From NCBI GenBank assembly GCA_902492275.1, contig CABUKW010000007.1, positions 1 through 47,619 on the forward strand: a stretch of DNA of 47,619 bases. Reading direction: 5' to 3'. Under the pieces are notes generated by a model. That model was not told where the DNA came from, made no database searches, and worked only from the letters and a program-made list of their open reading frames with translations. Source of the DNA: an uncultured Peptococcaceae bacterium. GTDB lineage: Bacteria > Bacillota > Peptococcia > Peptococcales > Peptococcaceae. Below, in pieces: positions 28,218 to 37,934 of this stretch (positions within the stretch are counted from its first letter, which is position 1; the number at the start of each line of letters is the position of its first letter). The position numbers were made by a program, and so were the translations under genes.

Positions 28218-28997
28218 ATGAATGAAGCAAGAGCACCGACTGATGAAAAGATAAGGGCGCAAGTTCTGGCCGACTATAAAAGAGGTGTAGGTCCAAAGGC
28301 TCTTGCGGAAGAAACAGGGATTTCTATTAACACAATTAAGTCGTGGATTAAACGCGATAAAAACAGAGTGGTTAAGAAAAATAATGCTGCTGCAAAAAAA
28401 GAAAAGGGTGCACCCTCAAAAAAGAAAACGGGTGCACCTTTGGGCAACAAGAATGCAGCAGGACATGGGGCGCCTATAGGCAATCAAAACGCTACAAAAC
28501 ATGGTGCGTATTCCGGTGTATATTGGGATTTTTTGCAGGACGATGAAAGGGATATTGAAATACCAGAGGATGAAGAAGCTATGCTCATAGAGCAGATACA
28601 GTTTTTTAGCGTTCGAGAACGACGTATCATGAAGGCTATCAATAAATATATGGGCGAAAAAAGTGGCCAGTACATTTGCGGTGCCATGAAGACAGAAGAT
28701 AAGAGGTCGTTCTGCGATGGAGTAGAAAAACGACAGTATGAAATAGCAGTTGCGGCTAAAGTAAGAAATGGCGATAGACTACCAGGGGAAGCCTATAACC
28801 AGATTACCAATACTGCTGCTACAATAGACCTGATAATCAGATTGGAAAAAGAACTAACTGCCGTACAGTCCAAGAAAACGAAAGCTATAGCGGAGTTGGC
28901 GAAACTGCGAGCGCTGCGGAATAATGATGCTTCTGGTAGTCAAGAGCTAGTTGACGATTGGATCGTCGGCGTGATGGGCGGTGCAATTGATGAGTGA
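28218..28997 (+). CDS. terminase small subunit
   Basis: 259 aa. N-terminal HTH (DYKRGVGPKALAEETGISIN, then TIKSWIKRDKN), a basic linker with the GAPLGNKNAAGHGAPIGNQN repeat known in this family, and a C-terminal helical region. It recognises phage DNA for packaging with the large subunit encoded next. GGGGTGGTGGTG precedes the ATG. The stop overlaps the start of the large subunit. Confidence 0.85.
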   Translation: MNEARAPTDEKIRAQVLADYKRGVGPKALAEETGISINTIKSWIKRDKNRVVKKNNAAAKKEKGAPSKKKTGAPLGNKNAAGHGAPIGNQNATKHGAYSGVYWDFLQDDERDIEIPEDEEAMLIEQIQFFSVRERRIMKAINKYMGEKSGQYICGAMKTEDKRSFCDGVEKRQYEIAVAAKVRNGDRLPGEAYNQITNTAATIDLIIRLEKELTAVQSKKTKAIAELAKLRALRNNDASGSQELVDDWIVGVMGGAIDE

Positions 28998-30399
28998 TAT
29001 TCGTAAAAATTTTTTTCAGCAGCGCATTCCATTATACCGTTCAAATCCTGTTTTGTTTCATCAGGAAGTATTGCAGTTTGAGCCAGATGAATGGCAAAGG
29101 GCGGCACTAATGGATTTAGCAAATCATTCTAAAGTGTCTGTTCGCTCCGGCCAGGGCGTAGGTAAGACAGGGATAGAGGCCGGTAGTTTATTATGGTTCC
29201 TTACCTGCTTTCCCTTTCCGAGGGTTGTTGCAACAGCGCCGACTAGGCAGCAGCTGCACGATGTTTTGTGGTCAGAGGTTGCAAAATGGCAGAACAAGAG
29301 CCCACTGCTGCAGGAAATTCTTAAATGGACAAAGACATATATTTACATGCGCGGCTATGAGAAGCGCTGGTTTGCGGTGGCTAGAACGGCCACCAAGCCA
29401 GAAAATATGCAGGGTTTTCACGAAGATAATATGTTTTTTATCGTAGATGAAGCGTCAGGTGTAGCAGATCCAATCATGGAAGCGATACTTGGCACTCTTT
29501 CCGGTGAGAATAATAAATTGTTGATGTGCGGTAACCCAACAAGGAACTCTGGCATATTTTATGATTCGCACACACAAGACCGTTCTATCTATCGTTGCCA
29601 TAAGGTCTCCTCTCTGGATAGTCCTCGGACAAACAAAGAAAATATCGATGCACTTATAAAAAAATATGGCGTTGAGAGTAATGTGGTCCGTGTTCGTGTT
29701 TTGGGCGAGTTTCCTTTGCAGGAAGACGATGTTTTTATCCCGATTTCGATTATCGAGGCGGCGACCATGAGAGAGCCAGATAAAGAGGTGTCGTTTATTC
29801 GGCTGGGCGTTGACGTTGCGCGCTTTGGGGATGACGAAACGATTATTGCCGAAAATGTCGCAAACAATATCACCTTGCCAATCATGCGGAAAGGACAGGA
29901 TTTAATGCGGACCGTTGGCGATATCGTTAAGCATTATCGCTATCTGACAGAAAAATACCCAGACTATTCCGGCCCTATTGAAGTCAACATAGATGATACT
30001 GGGCTTGGCGGTGGCGTAACGGACCGGTTAAGTGAGGTGAAAAAAGAAGAAAATTTGAATCGACTCATTATAAATCCAGTTAATTTTTCCGCTGCTGTGC
30101 CAGATAAAAAAGCAGCAAAGGAGTACAACGATATTACGACTTATGCGTGGGGACGATTGCGCGAAATGTTGCGAGAAAATGACATAGTGTTGGCGAATGA
30201 TAATGAACTGGTTGGGCAACTGTCCAGCAGGAAGTACACCATAACAAGTAGCGGCAAGCTTGCGGTCGAGCCAAAAAAGGAAATGAAAAAGCGTGGATTA
30301 TCTTCTCCAGACAGGGCCGATGCCGTTGCCCTATCTTGCTATTATGTGCCACGTCACATTCCAATCGGCGGAGCAATTGCTGTTGACGATGTTTTTTAA
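28990..30399 (+). CDS. terminase large subunit
   Basis: 469 aa. ATPase with Walker A SGQGVGKT (53-60) and Walker B FFIVDEASG, then an RNase-H-like nuclease domain beginning GVDVARFGDDETII and continuing through NIDDTGLGGGVTDRL. It powers DNA entry into the prohead and cuts concatemers. It overlaps the small subunit by 8 nt. Full length for the family. Confidence 0.95.
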   Translation: MSDIRKNFFQQRIPLYRSNPVLFHQEVLQFEPDEWQRAALMDLANHSKVSVRSGQGVGKTGIEAGSLLWFLTCFPFPRVVATAPTRQQLHDVLWSEVAKWQNKSPLLQEILKWTKTYIYMRGYEKRWFAVARTATKPENMQGFHEDNMFFIVDEASGVADPIMEAILGTLSGENNKLLMCGNPTRNSGIFYDSHTQDRSIYRCHKVSSLDSPRTNKENIDALIKKYGVESNVVRVRVLGEFPLQEDDVFIPISIIEAATMREPDKEVSFIRLGVDVARFGDDETIIAENVANNITLPIMRKGQDLMRTVGDIVKHYRYLTEKYPDYSGPIEVNIDDTGLGGGVTDRLSEVKKEENLNRLIINPVNFSAAVPDKKAAKEYNDITTYAWGRLREMLRENDIVLANDNELVGQLSSRKYTITSSGKLAVEPKKEMKKRGLSSPDRADAVALSCYYVPRHIPIGGAIAVDDVF

Positions 30400-30419
30400 C
30401 ATGGAAGGAGGTGTATAGA

Positions 30420-32597
30420 TTGGGATTTTTGCAAAAAATAATGGAGTATTTCAGCAATAACGACGAAGAAAAAGCGCTTGTGCAAAAAGAAGCTGTATCC
30501 TACGCGGAAAGCCCGCAGACTTATGAGATAGAGATGTTTAAGGTCGCTACAGACCGGATGCGCATTATTGAGGATGTTAACAAACTTTGTGGCGAGAACG
30601 GTGATATCCGGTTCCAGCGGGCTAATCAGTTGATAGCAGCCGATGCAACTGCTGGCGGTTTTTCTGTGATTGTGCAAGGCAGTGAAAAAGATAAAGTAAG
30701 AAAAAAGCGTCAAGGAAAGCCGTTTGCCTATTCTTCACCTGGCACTAATCGCGCCCAGCAGGTGATTGACGATTTTTTATTGCGCACAAAGTTAAATCGG
30801 TTATCGATGCAGCACACGGCGGCGCTATTGCGCGAAGGCGATTTGTTTCTGAATGTCATTGTTGACCTACAGCAAGGGCTAGTAACTCAAATTCGGCGCG
30901 CCCCTGCCCTATCAATTAAAAAGAATGTCAATGAATATGGGGAGTTTTTTGATTCAGAGAAAGCGTTTAGCCAATTTGACACATTAAATCCAGCCGCCTT
31001 GCAATTTTTGAAACCGCCAGAATGCAGCCGCCGTGATTTTGCTATCTATCAGATGAATCATATCCGTTGGATGCCAGATGAAAGCAAAATTTATGGTTGC
31101 AGTCAATATGCGGTGGCTCGTTATAATTATAAGATGTTGCAGGAAATGGAAAAAGCGATGGCATATCGTCGCATGTACCGAAGTGTAAGCAAACGGGCGC
31201 ATAAACTGCCAGAAAATTCAAGTCCAGAAGATATCGTAAGGTATAAAAGAGAAAATGCCATGATTGATGAGGCGGGTAACCCAACGAAAAATGCTCATTT
31301 GTTATCAGACTTTGTAGGCAATGTGGATGTAGTGGCGCTGCATGACCAGGCCAATCTTGACGAAGTGGCAGATATTGAGCAAATGGAAGATAATATATGG
31401 GTCAGTTTATTAGTGCCAAAAGCATTAATAACCGGTGGGCAGAGCATTAATCGTGATATTTTGAAAATACAGTACCCGAAGTATTTAGATTCGTTACAGA
31501 CAATAACAGATGTTTTAGAATATGGCGATAGTCAAATGTATTCTGGCTACCGCGATATTATTGATTTGCAGTTAATGTTGGCGGGAATCAATCCGTTGGC
31601 AGTCAAATATGATATAGTTTGGCAGCAAAAAAGCTACGAAACACCATTAGAACGTATTGAACGTGTACAGCAGGCGCTCGGTAAAGCTGGTGGCAAGCAA
31701 GTAATAACAATGGAGAAAGCGATCCAGATTATTGCGAATGACTTTGATATAGAAGATCCGGCGCTCGCTGCTGGGCAGATTGCAGAAGAATCACATGGCG
31801 GAGAGAAAAAACTACCAGGGCTGGCCATAGAAAAAAATAAAATGCCAGGTACGAACAATTTTCAACAGCAACCGCTTAAGGATGAATATATAGAAGATTT
31901 CGATAAAATGGATGAACTAGCAGAGAACTTACAGCAAAAAGTAAGTTCTTTTTTTAATACTGTTGCGGCCCAGACGTTAGAAAACCATCTGGTAGACGAT
32001 GCAGATAATATGGAAGATTTGTCGCAAAGCGATATTTTAGCCGCTTTTGATGTTGCATGGGATGAGCATTCTGACGATTTTACAAACAATTATATATCCG
32101 TGGCGGCTACGGCGGCTGTATTAGGAAGTGAACGCGCAAAATCTCTTTTGAGTGTCGCTTATACCCAGAAGAATATGCGGTTAGGGATAAAAATTCGCAT
32201 TGAATCAGAGCAGATTGTAGAGTTGCTGCGTAATGAATCAGGAAAAAGAATAAGCCGGATAAAAAATACCATCAGAAAGCAGGTCCAAGAATGCCTATCA
32301 GAAGGATTTGCCAATAACAAAGACTGGGCGCAGCTATGTATAGAGTTGCAGAGCATTATTGCATCGCCGGTAAGAGCGGAATTGATTGCCCGCACAGAGC
32401 TGTCATGGGCCTATGTAGAGCAAAGCATTAGGATTTATCAGGACGCAGGTGTGCAAAGAGTGCAATGGGTAGCTACAGATGATTTTCGGTGCTGTGATTT
32501 TTGCCGTAGCATGAATGGTATGATTTTCCCAATCAACCAACGGCCAGATATGCCGGCACATCCAAGGTGCCGTTGCTGCTATGTGCCAGTAATTTAA
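30420..32597 (+). CDS. portal protein fused to MuF head protein
   Basis: 725 aa, longer than a usual portal (400-550). The N-terminal two thirds is a DUF935/SPP1-like portal (GDIRFQRANQLIAADATAGG, EGDLFLNVIVDLQQG, AKALITGG-type blocks). The last ~150 residues form a MuF minor head domain ending ARTELSWAYVEQSIRIYQ, DDFRCCDFCRSMNG and AHPRCRCCYVPV. The start is TTG 30420, 8 nt after AAGGAGG. Normally these are two adjacent genes. Confidence 0.85.
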   Translation: MGFLQKIMEYFSNNDEEKALVQKEAVSYAESPQTYEIEMFKVATDRMRIIEDVNKLCGENGDIRFQRANQLIAADATAGGFSVIVQGSEKDKVRKKRQGKPFAYSSPGTNRAQQVIDDFLLRTKLNRLSMQHTAALLREGDLFLNVIVDLQQGLVTQIRRAPALSIKKNVNEYGEFFDSEKAFSQFDTLNPAALQFLKPPECSRRDFAIYQMNHIRWMPDESKIYGCSQYAVARYNYKMLQEMEKAMAYRRMYRSVSKRAHKLPENSSPEDIVRYKRENAMIDEAGNPTKNAHLLSDFVGNVDVVALHDQANLDEVADIEQMEDNIWVSLLVPKALITGGQSINRDILKIQYPKYLDSLQTITDVLEYGDSQMYSGYRDIIDLQLMLAGINPLAVKYDIVWQQKSYETPLERIERVQQALGKAGGKQVITMEKAIQIIANDFDIEDPALAAGQIAEESHGGEKKLPGLAIEKNKMPGTNNFQQQPLKDEYIEDFDKMDELAENLQQKVSSFFNTVAAQTLENHLVDDADNMEDLSQSDILAAFDVAWDEHSDDFTNNYISVAATAAVLGSERAKSLLSVAYTQKNMRLGIKIRIESEQIVELLRNESGKRISRIKNTIRKQVQECLSEGFANNKDWAQLCIELQSIIASPVRAELIARTELSWAYVEQSIRIYQDAGVQRVQWVATDDFRCCDFCRSMNGMIFPINQRPDMPAHPRCRCCYVPVI

Positions 32598-32613
32598 TAA
32601 AGGAGTGGAGAAT

Positions 32614-35600
32614 ATGAAGGAAAAATTGTATGAGGTTGTAGCCAGCAAGATTAGAGCAGATACGCAGTTGCAGGGCATTTTAGACAACATAAGAAAGGCG
32701 ACGGATGACGAAAAAACAGTGGCATACGGTAAATTGGAGGATTTATCTGGGAAAGGTGCAATTTATGCTGCGTGTTTAGGCTTTTTTGAAAATGGGCAGG
32801 TTTCTGGCATAACTGATGCACTGAAGGATGATGAATTATTAAACAAGATCATGTTGGCGAAAGACCCAGAAACACTGTTAAAACTGGAAAAAGAGGTAAA
32901 CGATAGCCCATTGACCTTGTTTGAGCGCCATATTTATCAAGAATGCATTGAATGCGTTTGTCGGACTTTGTTTGATACGTACAGCCCTAAGCATGCACTT
33001 GAAGAAAAGGCCAGAAAATCAGCAGTGGAAGCCTATGAAAAGGCCATGAAAAAATCAATGACGGATGCAGCGGTTTCAGCCATGGTTAGTCACATCGAAG
33101 ATGGGACAGAAGCGATTGTTGCGAAACCTATTGCATTGTTGGACGATAATGGACAATCATCCGGTTGGTACCGGCAAATTGTAAGCCGCGTCGATGTACT
33201 AAATGATAATATGAGGCTATATCCGAAATCGGTCTATGCGGCCGCGTTGGATAACTTGGATGCACAGAAGTATCCGTATCCGGGCGAAGCCCCCCATCCG
33301 GCCAGCTACAAAGGCGCAGACGGAAAAGTACATTTCAGAACCAGCGTTTCCAATTCGGTAGTAAAATTCCGAAAGGCGTTTATTGACGAAGCTGGTTATG
33401 TGTGGGCCGAATATAAAACCTTGGATACAGCTAAGGGTCGAGAGGTACAAGCGTTTTTAGACGAAGGACTGCCAATCGCCTTTTCAAATCGTATGACGGG
33501 GAATACGGTTAGAAGAACATTGAATGATTGTACCGCTGATGTGGCAACAAAGTTGGAGTTATATTGCTGGGATGTTGTGCTAAATCCAGCAGAATCGGCA
33601 TCTTTTGGTCAACCAATTAGGTTGACTGATGCACAAATAGAAGAAATGCGAAAATCAAATGAGGGGGATACTTACATGGATGAATTATTAAAAATGAATT
33701 TGGAACAGTTGAAAAAATGGAAAAAAGAAAACGCCAATCACAAAGATATGGGTTTATGCGACCATTTAATTGAGCAACTGGAACGGCAGGCAGCTTCCGA
33801 AAAGGAATTGTCTGACATGAAAGCAGAAAAGGAACGCCAGGAAAAAATGCAGAAAACGCAAAAAGTCTTGCATGATGCTGTAGAGGCGCTGCCTTACCCA
33901 GAAGCAACAAAGCAAGCAATCATGAAAAAGGGAGCGTCTTTGACAGATGAAGCATTGGTAGGAGAGTTCGTTAAAAATGAACAGGCTGTAATTGATACAA
34001 TCGCTATTAATGGAAAATTGAATGAATTAGGAGTACCAACGGAACAGGGAAAGGCGAAAACAATTATGGCAGATGTCAACACAGAAAGAAACAATTTATC
34101 TGTCTTTACAGATAATCTCATGCAGGCAATGGATAGAGAGTTGGCCAGCAAAGATGTCAATTTTAAACCAGATGCGGAATTGCGAAAGGCAAACAGAACA
34201 ATTTTAGATCAAGTCTTTGCTGAAATGGCGCGTAAAGGAGATAAAGAATACCTGGCGTTTGTCAAGGAAATGAATGATGCAGTAGCAGGAATGACGATTG
34301 TTGACGGCGCAATTACAGATAGCGCTGTTAGTACCAGCGGCGATTTTGCACAAGCAGCAGCAATTTCCCGCGCCGTATTGTATCAGGCATGGCAAGACAC
34401 ACAATTTTTGCAGTTGTGTCTAGTTGAAGGTTTTAGCGGCTCTGTGTATGAAATGTTGGTGGAATTTCAGTCTGACGATTTATTCAGTGAAGACGATTTT
34501 GTCGTGGGAGAGCTGGAAGGTATTCCGACAGAAGGCGTTGAAACTTATGTGTTGAAAATTGCTGCCGAATGGCTGAAGCGTGGTTTTGTTATTACAAAAG
34601 AGGCTATGGTAGAGTTAAAAACAGGGCCATTTAAGTATGACATCTTAATTCGCAACTTGGCTAGTATTGCAGCTAGATTTACTAGAATTATTGACCGGAA
34701 AATCTCTACTGAAATGTTAGCTCGGTCCGATGAATATGAGGCGGCAGTTGTTGAAAACGAAACCGTTGGAGATGATGATTTAGTTGCTGTCGTTGCCGGA
34801 ACTAACGCTCCTGCGGAAACAAATGCTGCATTTATGCTGCAACTGAAATGCGGGAACGCGAGTATGAATGACGTAAATGTTCTGCCTCCTGTAGTTCGCC
34901 CTCGCACTTCCGTGTATTTGGATGAACGCGGCAGAACAGAAAAAAATTATATCAATGATATTTTAATTACGGATAGTACCGACAAGCAAATGGTAAGAGG
35001 GCATTGGCTATCCAGTAAAGGGCAAATTGTTCCTGCAGCCGGCCAAGAAACCGCAGATTATGCAGTCGATTTTGAAAACGCCGTGGTGTATTTTGCAAAA
35101 AATGCTTCTGTATCTGCGGATGCGTTGCCCAAAGTTAAGAAGTATTCTTATGCGACAAATATTAGCTTTTTCTGCATTGATGTGCCTACAGGCATGGAAC
35201 CGGCAAAATACTATAATCAGTTGCTAGAAAAAATTGATGCTGAAAAAGCATATATGGGCAGCGCTCCACGCTATGTCGTGCCTGATTTGGTGACCGGATC
35301 CCTGAATGCTATGATTCCGGTTAAGCAAGCTGAATTATTCTGGAACATGGCTTCTCCAAAAGGCACGCAGTTATTCCAGGGCCGCAATTTTATTGCAGAA
35401 CGGTTTGGACTGAACTATATGGAACATAATTGTCCTTGGGATGCTGGTGATAGCAGATTGTTGATGGTAACCAAAAATGCTACTCGCGTTGGCATGGGGT
35501 CGCCATATAGTTTAGAGGGACCGTTACCTTATTACACAAAAGACGGACGAATCACTTCGGCGCAGCAGTATTATGTTTCTCAGCAAATTTCCATCGCAAC

Positions 35601-35673
35601 ACCGCTGGTTATTGATGGCAAGGGTAAACAATATCATCCGCCATATCGTACTATCAAATTATATACTGCCTAA
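32614..35673 (+). CDS. head polyprotein: protease, scaffold and major capsid
   Basis: 1019 aa. Residues ~1-150: helical N-terminus. ~190-330: prohead protease-like domain with catalytic-type H228 (EAPHPASY) and S291 (LPIAFSNRMTG). ~355-540: charged coiled coil typical of scaffolds (LERQAASEKELSDMKAEKER). ~560-1019: capsid protein (AAISRAVLYQAWQDTQFLQL, VYLDERGRTEKNYI, YVVPDLVTGSLNAM, RVGMGSPYSLEGPLPYYTKD). Three normally separate functions share one frame. GGAGTGGAG precedes the ATG at 32614. A strong terminator follows. Confidence 0.82.
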   Translation: MKEKLYEVVASKIRADTQLQGILDNIRKATDDEKTVAYGKLEDLSGKGAIYAACLGFFENGQVSGITDALKDDELLNKIMLAKDPETLLKLEKEVNDSPLTLFERHIYQECIECVCRTLFDTYSPKHALEEKARKSAVEAYEKAMKKSMTDAAVSAMVSHIEDGTEAIVAKPIALLDDNGQSSGWYRQIVSRVDVLNDNMRLYPKSVYAAALDNLDAQKYPYPGEAPHPASYKGADGKVHFRTSVSNSVVKFRKAFIDEAGYVWAEYKTLDTAKGREVQAFLDEGLPIAFSNRMTGNTVRRTLNDCTADVATKLELYCWDVVLNPAESASFGQPIRLTDAQIEEMRKSNEGDTYMDELLKMNLEQLKKWKKENANHKDMGLCDHLIEQLERQAASEKELSDMKAEKERQEKMQKTQKVLHDAVEALPYPEATKQAIMKKGASLTDEALVGEFVKNEQAVIDTIAINGKLNELGVPTEQGKAKTIMADVNTERNNLSVFTDNLMQAMDRELASKDVNFKPDAELRKANRTILDQVFAEMARKGDKEYLAFVKEMNDAVAGMTIVDGAITDSAVSTSGDFAQAAAISRAVLYQAWQDTQFLQLCLVEGFSGSVYEMLVEFQSDDLFSEDDFVVGELEGIPTEGVETYVLKIAAEWLKRGFVITKEAMVELKTGPFKYDILIRNLASIAARFTRIIDRKISTEMLARSDEYEAAVVENETVGDDDLVAVVAGTNAPAETNAAFMLQLKCGNASMNDVNVLPPVVRPRTSVYLDERGRTEKNYINDILITDSTDKQMVRGHWLSSKGQIVPAAGQETADYAVDFENAVVYFAKNASVSADALPKVKKYSYATNISFFCIDVPTGMEPAKYYNQLLEKIDAEKAYMGSAPRYVVPDLVTGSLNAMIPVKQAELFWNMASPKGTQLFQGRNFIAERFGLNYMEHNCPWDAGDSRLLMVTKNATRVGMGSPYSLEGPLPYYTKDGRITSAQQYYVSQQISIATPLVIDGKGKQYHPPYRTIKLYTA
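33662..33678 (+). promoter_or_regulatory. internal ribosome site and start in the head polyprotein
   Basis: AGGGGG (33662-33667) lies 8 nt before an in-frame ATG (33676-33678, residue 355), exactly at the junction between protease and scaffold regions. It could give a separate 665-aa scaffold-capsid protein in excess over the protease form. Seen directly; use is inferred. Confidence 0.55.
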
Positions 35674-35678
35674 TATAG

Positions 35679-35711
35679 AAAGCCTGCCTAGTAAAAAGGC
35701 GGGCTTTTACA
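35679..35711 (+). terminator. terminator after capsid gene
   Basis: AAAGCCTGCC (35679-35688) pairs with GGCGGGCTTT (35698-35707) with one wobble, followed by T-rich sequence. Confidence 0.85.
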
Positions 35712-35738
35712 TTTATTTTTGAGAAAGGGGCGAAGAAC

Positions 35739-35945
35739 ATGGTAAGGAAAATCGCAAAAAGTTATATGCTACATCCAGAGACTGGTCAGCAGTTAACTCC
35801 GGGGCAGGTATACTATTTAAGCCGAAAAACGGATAAAAAAACAGGAGCGGTAGAAGTGCCAAAAGCGAAAAGCCGAGGGCGTAAGGGAGCTGATAAAGAT
35901 GGCGACAGCGCAGGAACAGATTCGGCAGAGGTTGGGCGACAGTGA
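35739..35945 (+). CDS. hypothetical protein in connector region
   Basis: 68 aa, very basic in the middle (AVEVPKAKSRGRKGADKDGD). GAAAGGGG precedes the ATG. It overlaps the connector gene by 47 nt. Many myophages have a similar short basic protein between capsid and connector; function unknown. Confidence 0.55.
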   Translation: MVRKIAKSYMLHPETGQQLTPGQVYYLSRKTDKKTGAVEVPKAKSRGRKGADKDGDSAGTDSAEVGRQ

Positions 35946-36402
35946 TAATTCTCTTTATTCAGATGATGAAATAAATGGGATGTTGGCTAGTGCGATTGCA
36001 GCGTACTCGGCTGCAAGACCGATAAAACGCAGATGGATAAAACCTGCCGGGGTTACAGAGGCGCCTTTGCCGGATGATTATCGGGAATGGATTCGTGGGC
36101 TAGAAAATTGCGAAATCATTGGCAATAGGGTGTATTGCTTACCTTGGGAAACAGAAGTAATTTATTTTGCCAATAGAACATTAGAAGAAATCCCTGCTGG
36201 GGATATTGCTTTACTAGCTGATTATTGTTTTTGTTTGGCGTTAGAAAGTGCCGTGTCTGATTCTGGCGATATATCCAGTTTGAAATTAGGAAAGGGTTTG
36301 CAATTAAGTTTTAATAATATTGCGGAAGTAAGACAACTAGCGGGAGATACTAGAAAGCAGGTCATGAGTAGACTATATTCTGCTATTGGAGCGTGGTTCT
36401 GA
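35899..36402 (+). CDS. head-tail connector protein
   Basis: 167 aa. N-terminal IRQRLGDSDNSLYSDDEING and a helical body with ALLADYCFCLALESAVSD fit Gp6/YqbG-type connectors that sit below the portal. GGGAG precedes the ATG. The stop overlaps the next start (TGATG). Confidence 0.65.
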   Translation: MATAQEQIRQRLGDSDNSLYSDDEINGMLASAIAAYSAARPIKRRWIKPAGVTEAPLPDDYREWIRGLENCEIIGNRVYCLPWETEVIYFANRTLEEIPAGDIALLADYCFCLALESAVSDSGDISSLKLGKGLQLSFNNIAEVRQLAGDTRKQVMSRLYSAIGAWF

Positions 36403-36806
36403 TGGCCTATGCGCAAAGACTTGCGGTAAGGATTCGTAATGTATTGAAAATGCAGGTGCAAGATAAAGGCTATGAAGTGCAAGCGACACTTATAAAAAAG
36501 CAACTGAATGATGGAAAAAATCTTTCCTTGACTGCAACGTCAGAAACAAGTCAGAAACAGTCTGTTATAAAAATTATTGTAACAGAGTTTGACCAAGAAG
36601 AATGGCCTATGGAATTAGGGGATAATAGTCAGGAAAAATTAGATTTCATCAGTATTGAAACAGAAGAAACGCCATTAGAAGAACGGGTAGAAGAAAATAA
36701 TTTCATCAACTATGATGTAGGAAAATATAAGGTTAGAACGGTTTCACCGACGGGTCTGGGTGGATTGCTGATTATAAAAGAGTGTAGGGCAGAGAAGGTG
36801 ATGTAA
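36402..36806 (+). CDS. head closure or neck protein (XkdH-like position)
   Basis: 134 aa, mostly beta strands (VIKIIVTEFDQEEWPMELGD, KYKVRTVSPTGLGG). Not recognised by sequence; its place between connector and the gp10-like gene corresponds to XkdH/YqbH in PBSX-type heads. Start in a TGATG overlap at 36402. Confidence 0.6.
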   Translation: MAYAQRLAVRIRNVLKMQVQDKGYEVQATLIKKQLNDGKNLSLTATSETSQKQSVIKIIVTEFDQEEWPMELGDNSQEKLDFISIETEETPLEERVEENNFINYDVGKYKVRTVSPTGLGGLLIIKECRAEKVM

Positions 36807-37387
36807 TGTCTGAGTTTGATAGTATTATACGGATCCTAAGCAATATTCCTCAGGGCATTAGCGCTGCGGCCGAAAAAGGACTTTCCGACGCAGCGTTACT
36901 GGTTGCGAAAACGGCAAAAGAAAAGTTGGGTACTTACCAGCCGGCAGTAGGGGACTTCCCCGCTTGGCAGAAGTTAAGGCCTGAGTCAGTACGGCGTAAA
37001 TATCTATCCAAATCAGGATCTTATCGCGCAGCAAATGGCCGGAGATTGACGCGGGCCGGGCAGCGTTATTTGCGAGAACACGGTAACTGGGGTGCTGGTG
37101 GAAATGCCGACGCCCCCTTGGTCGATACCGGTCATCTAAGACAAGCCATTACAACGGATTTGTCGCACATATCGGAGGGCGTTGCCTATATTGGAGTCGC
37201 ATCAGGAAGCGCGGAGCGAAGGGGCAGTGCGCCGGGGAATTATGCCGCAGCTCATGAATTTGGTTATGCTGCAAAAAATATTCCACCGCGCCCATTTTTG
37301 CGGCCAGCGGTTCATGAAAACCAAGAAGCTATCAAGGATATAATTGCGGAAACGATAAGAGATGGGGTACGTGATACATGGAGATAA
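36806..37387 (+). CDS. tail completion protein (HK97 gp10 / XkdI-like)
   Basis: 193 aa. A long AKTAKEKLG helix region, VDTGHLRQAI, a glycine turn and HEFGYAAKNIPPRPFLRPAV are characteristic of the virion morphogenesis family that caps the tail tube. Begins in a TAATG overlap. Confidence 0.82.
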   Translation: MSEFDSIIRILSNIPQGISAAAEKGLSDAALLVAKTAKEKLGTYQPAVGDFPAWQKLRPESVRRKYLSKSGSYRAANGRRLTRAGQRYLREHGNWGAGGNADAPLVDTGHLRQAITTDLSHISEGVAYIGVASGSAERRGSAPGNYAAAHEFGYAAKNIPPRPFLRPAVHENQEAIKDIIAETIRDGVRDTWR

Positions 37388-37932
37388 TTCGAGATCCACT
37401 AGCTATTGTTTATAAGGGCCTGAAAGCCAAAATTAAAGAAGTACATGGACAAGATTTTTATGTAACTGATGGCGTCCCACCGACTTCTGAATACAGAAAA
37501 CGGCTGCCGGCTGCAAATATCAGTTATGTATCTGGTGCCGCCGAAAAGGCATTTATGCGCGAATATGAGCCGCATGCTTTGATAGATAATCAAAATGGCA
37601 CATATACAGCAATTTATGAAATTATGCGTTTCTTTTATGTATTACAGGTTTCTTTTTTTGCCGACATGTCCGGCGATGCGCAGCAGTTATCCTTAAAGTT
37701 TCTGGCTGATTTAGAAAATAGTAATTCTTTGCCGCTACCAGATGAATTAGATTCAGACACGAATATTTTCCTACAGTCCCCTCCGTTACCACCACGTGGA
37801 GAAGAGTATCTGTATCAAGTGGATCAGACTTGGGCTTGTTCTGGGAAGTTGTTGCAAAAAAGAGTTGTGAATGAGATTGATGTGGCAAGAATGAATTTGA
37901 AAGTAAAAAATATGTATGATGGAGGTAGATAG
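37378..37932 (+). CDS. tail terminator-like protein (XkdJ-like position)
   Basis: 184 aa. Not strongly recognised; strands and helices around RFFYVLQVSFFADMSGDAQQ and the position before the sheath gene match XkdJ. It overlaps the preceding gene by 10 nt. Confidence 0.55.
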   Translation: MEIIRDPLAIVYKGLKAKIKEVHGQDFYVTDGVPPTSEYRKRLPAANISYVSGAAEKAFMREYEPHALIDNQNGTYTAIYEIMRFFYVLQVSFFADMSGDAQQLSLKFLADLENSNSLPLPDELDSDTNIFLQSPPLPPRGEEYLYQVDQTWACSGKLLQKRVVNEIDVARMNLKVKNMYDGGR

Positions 37933-37934
37933 AA

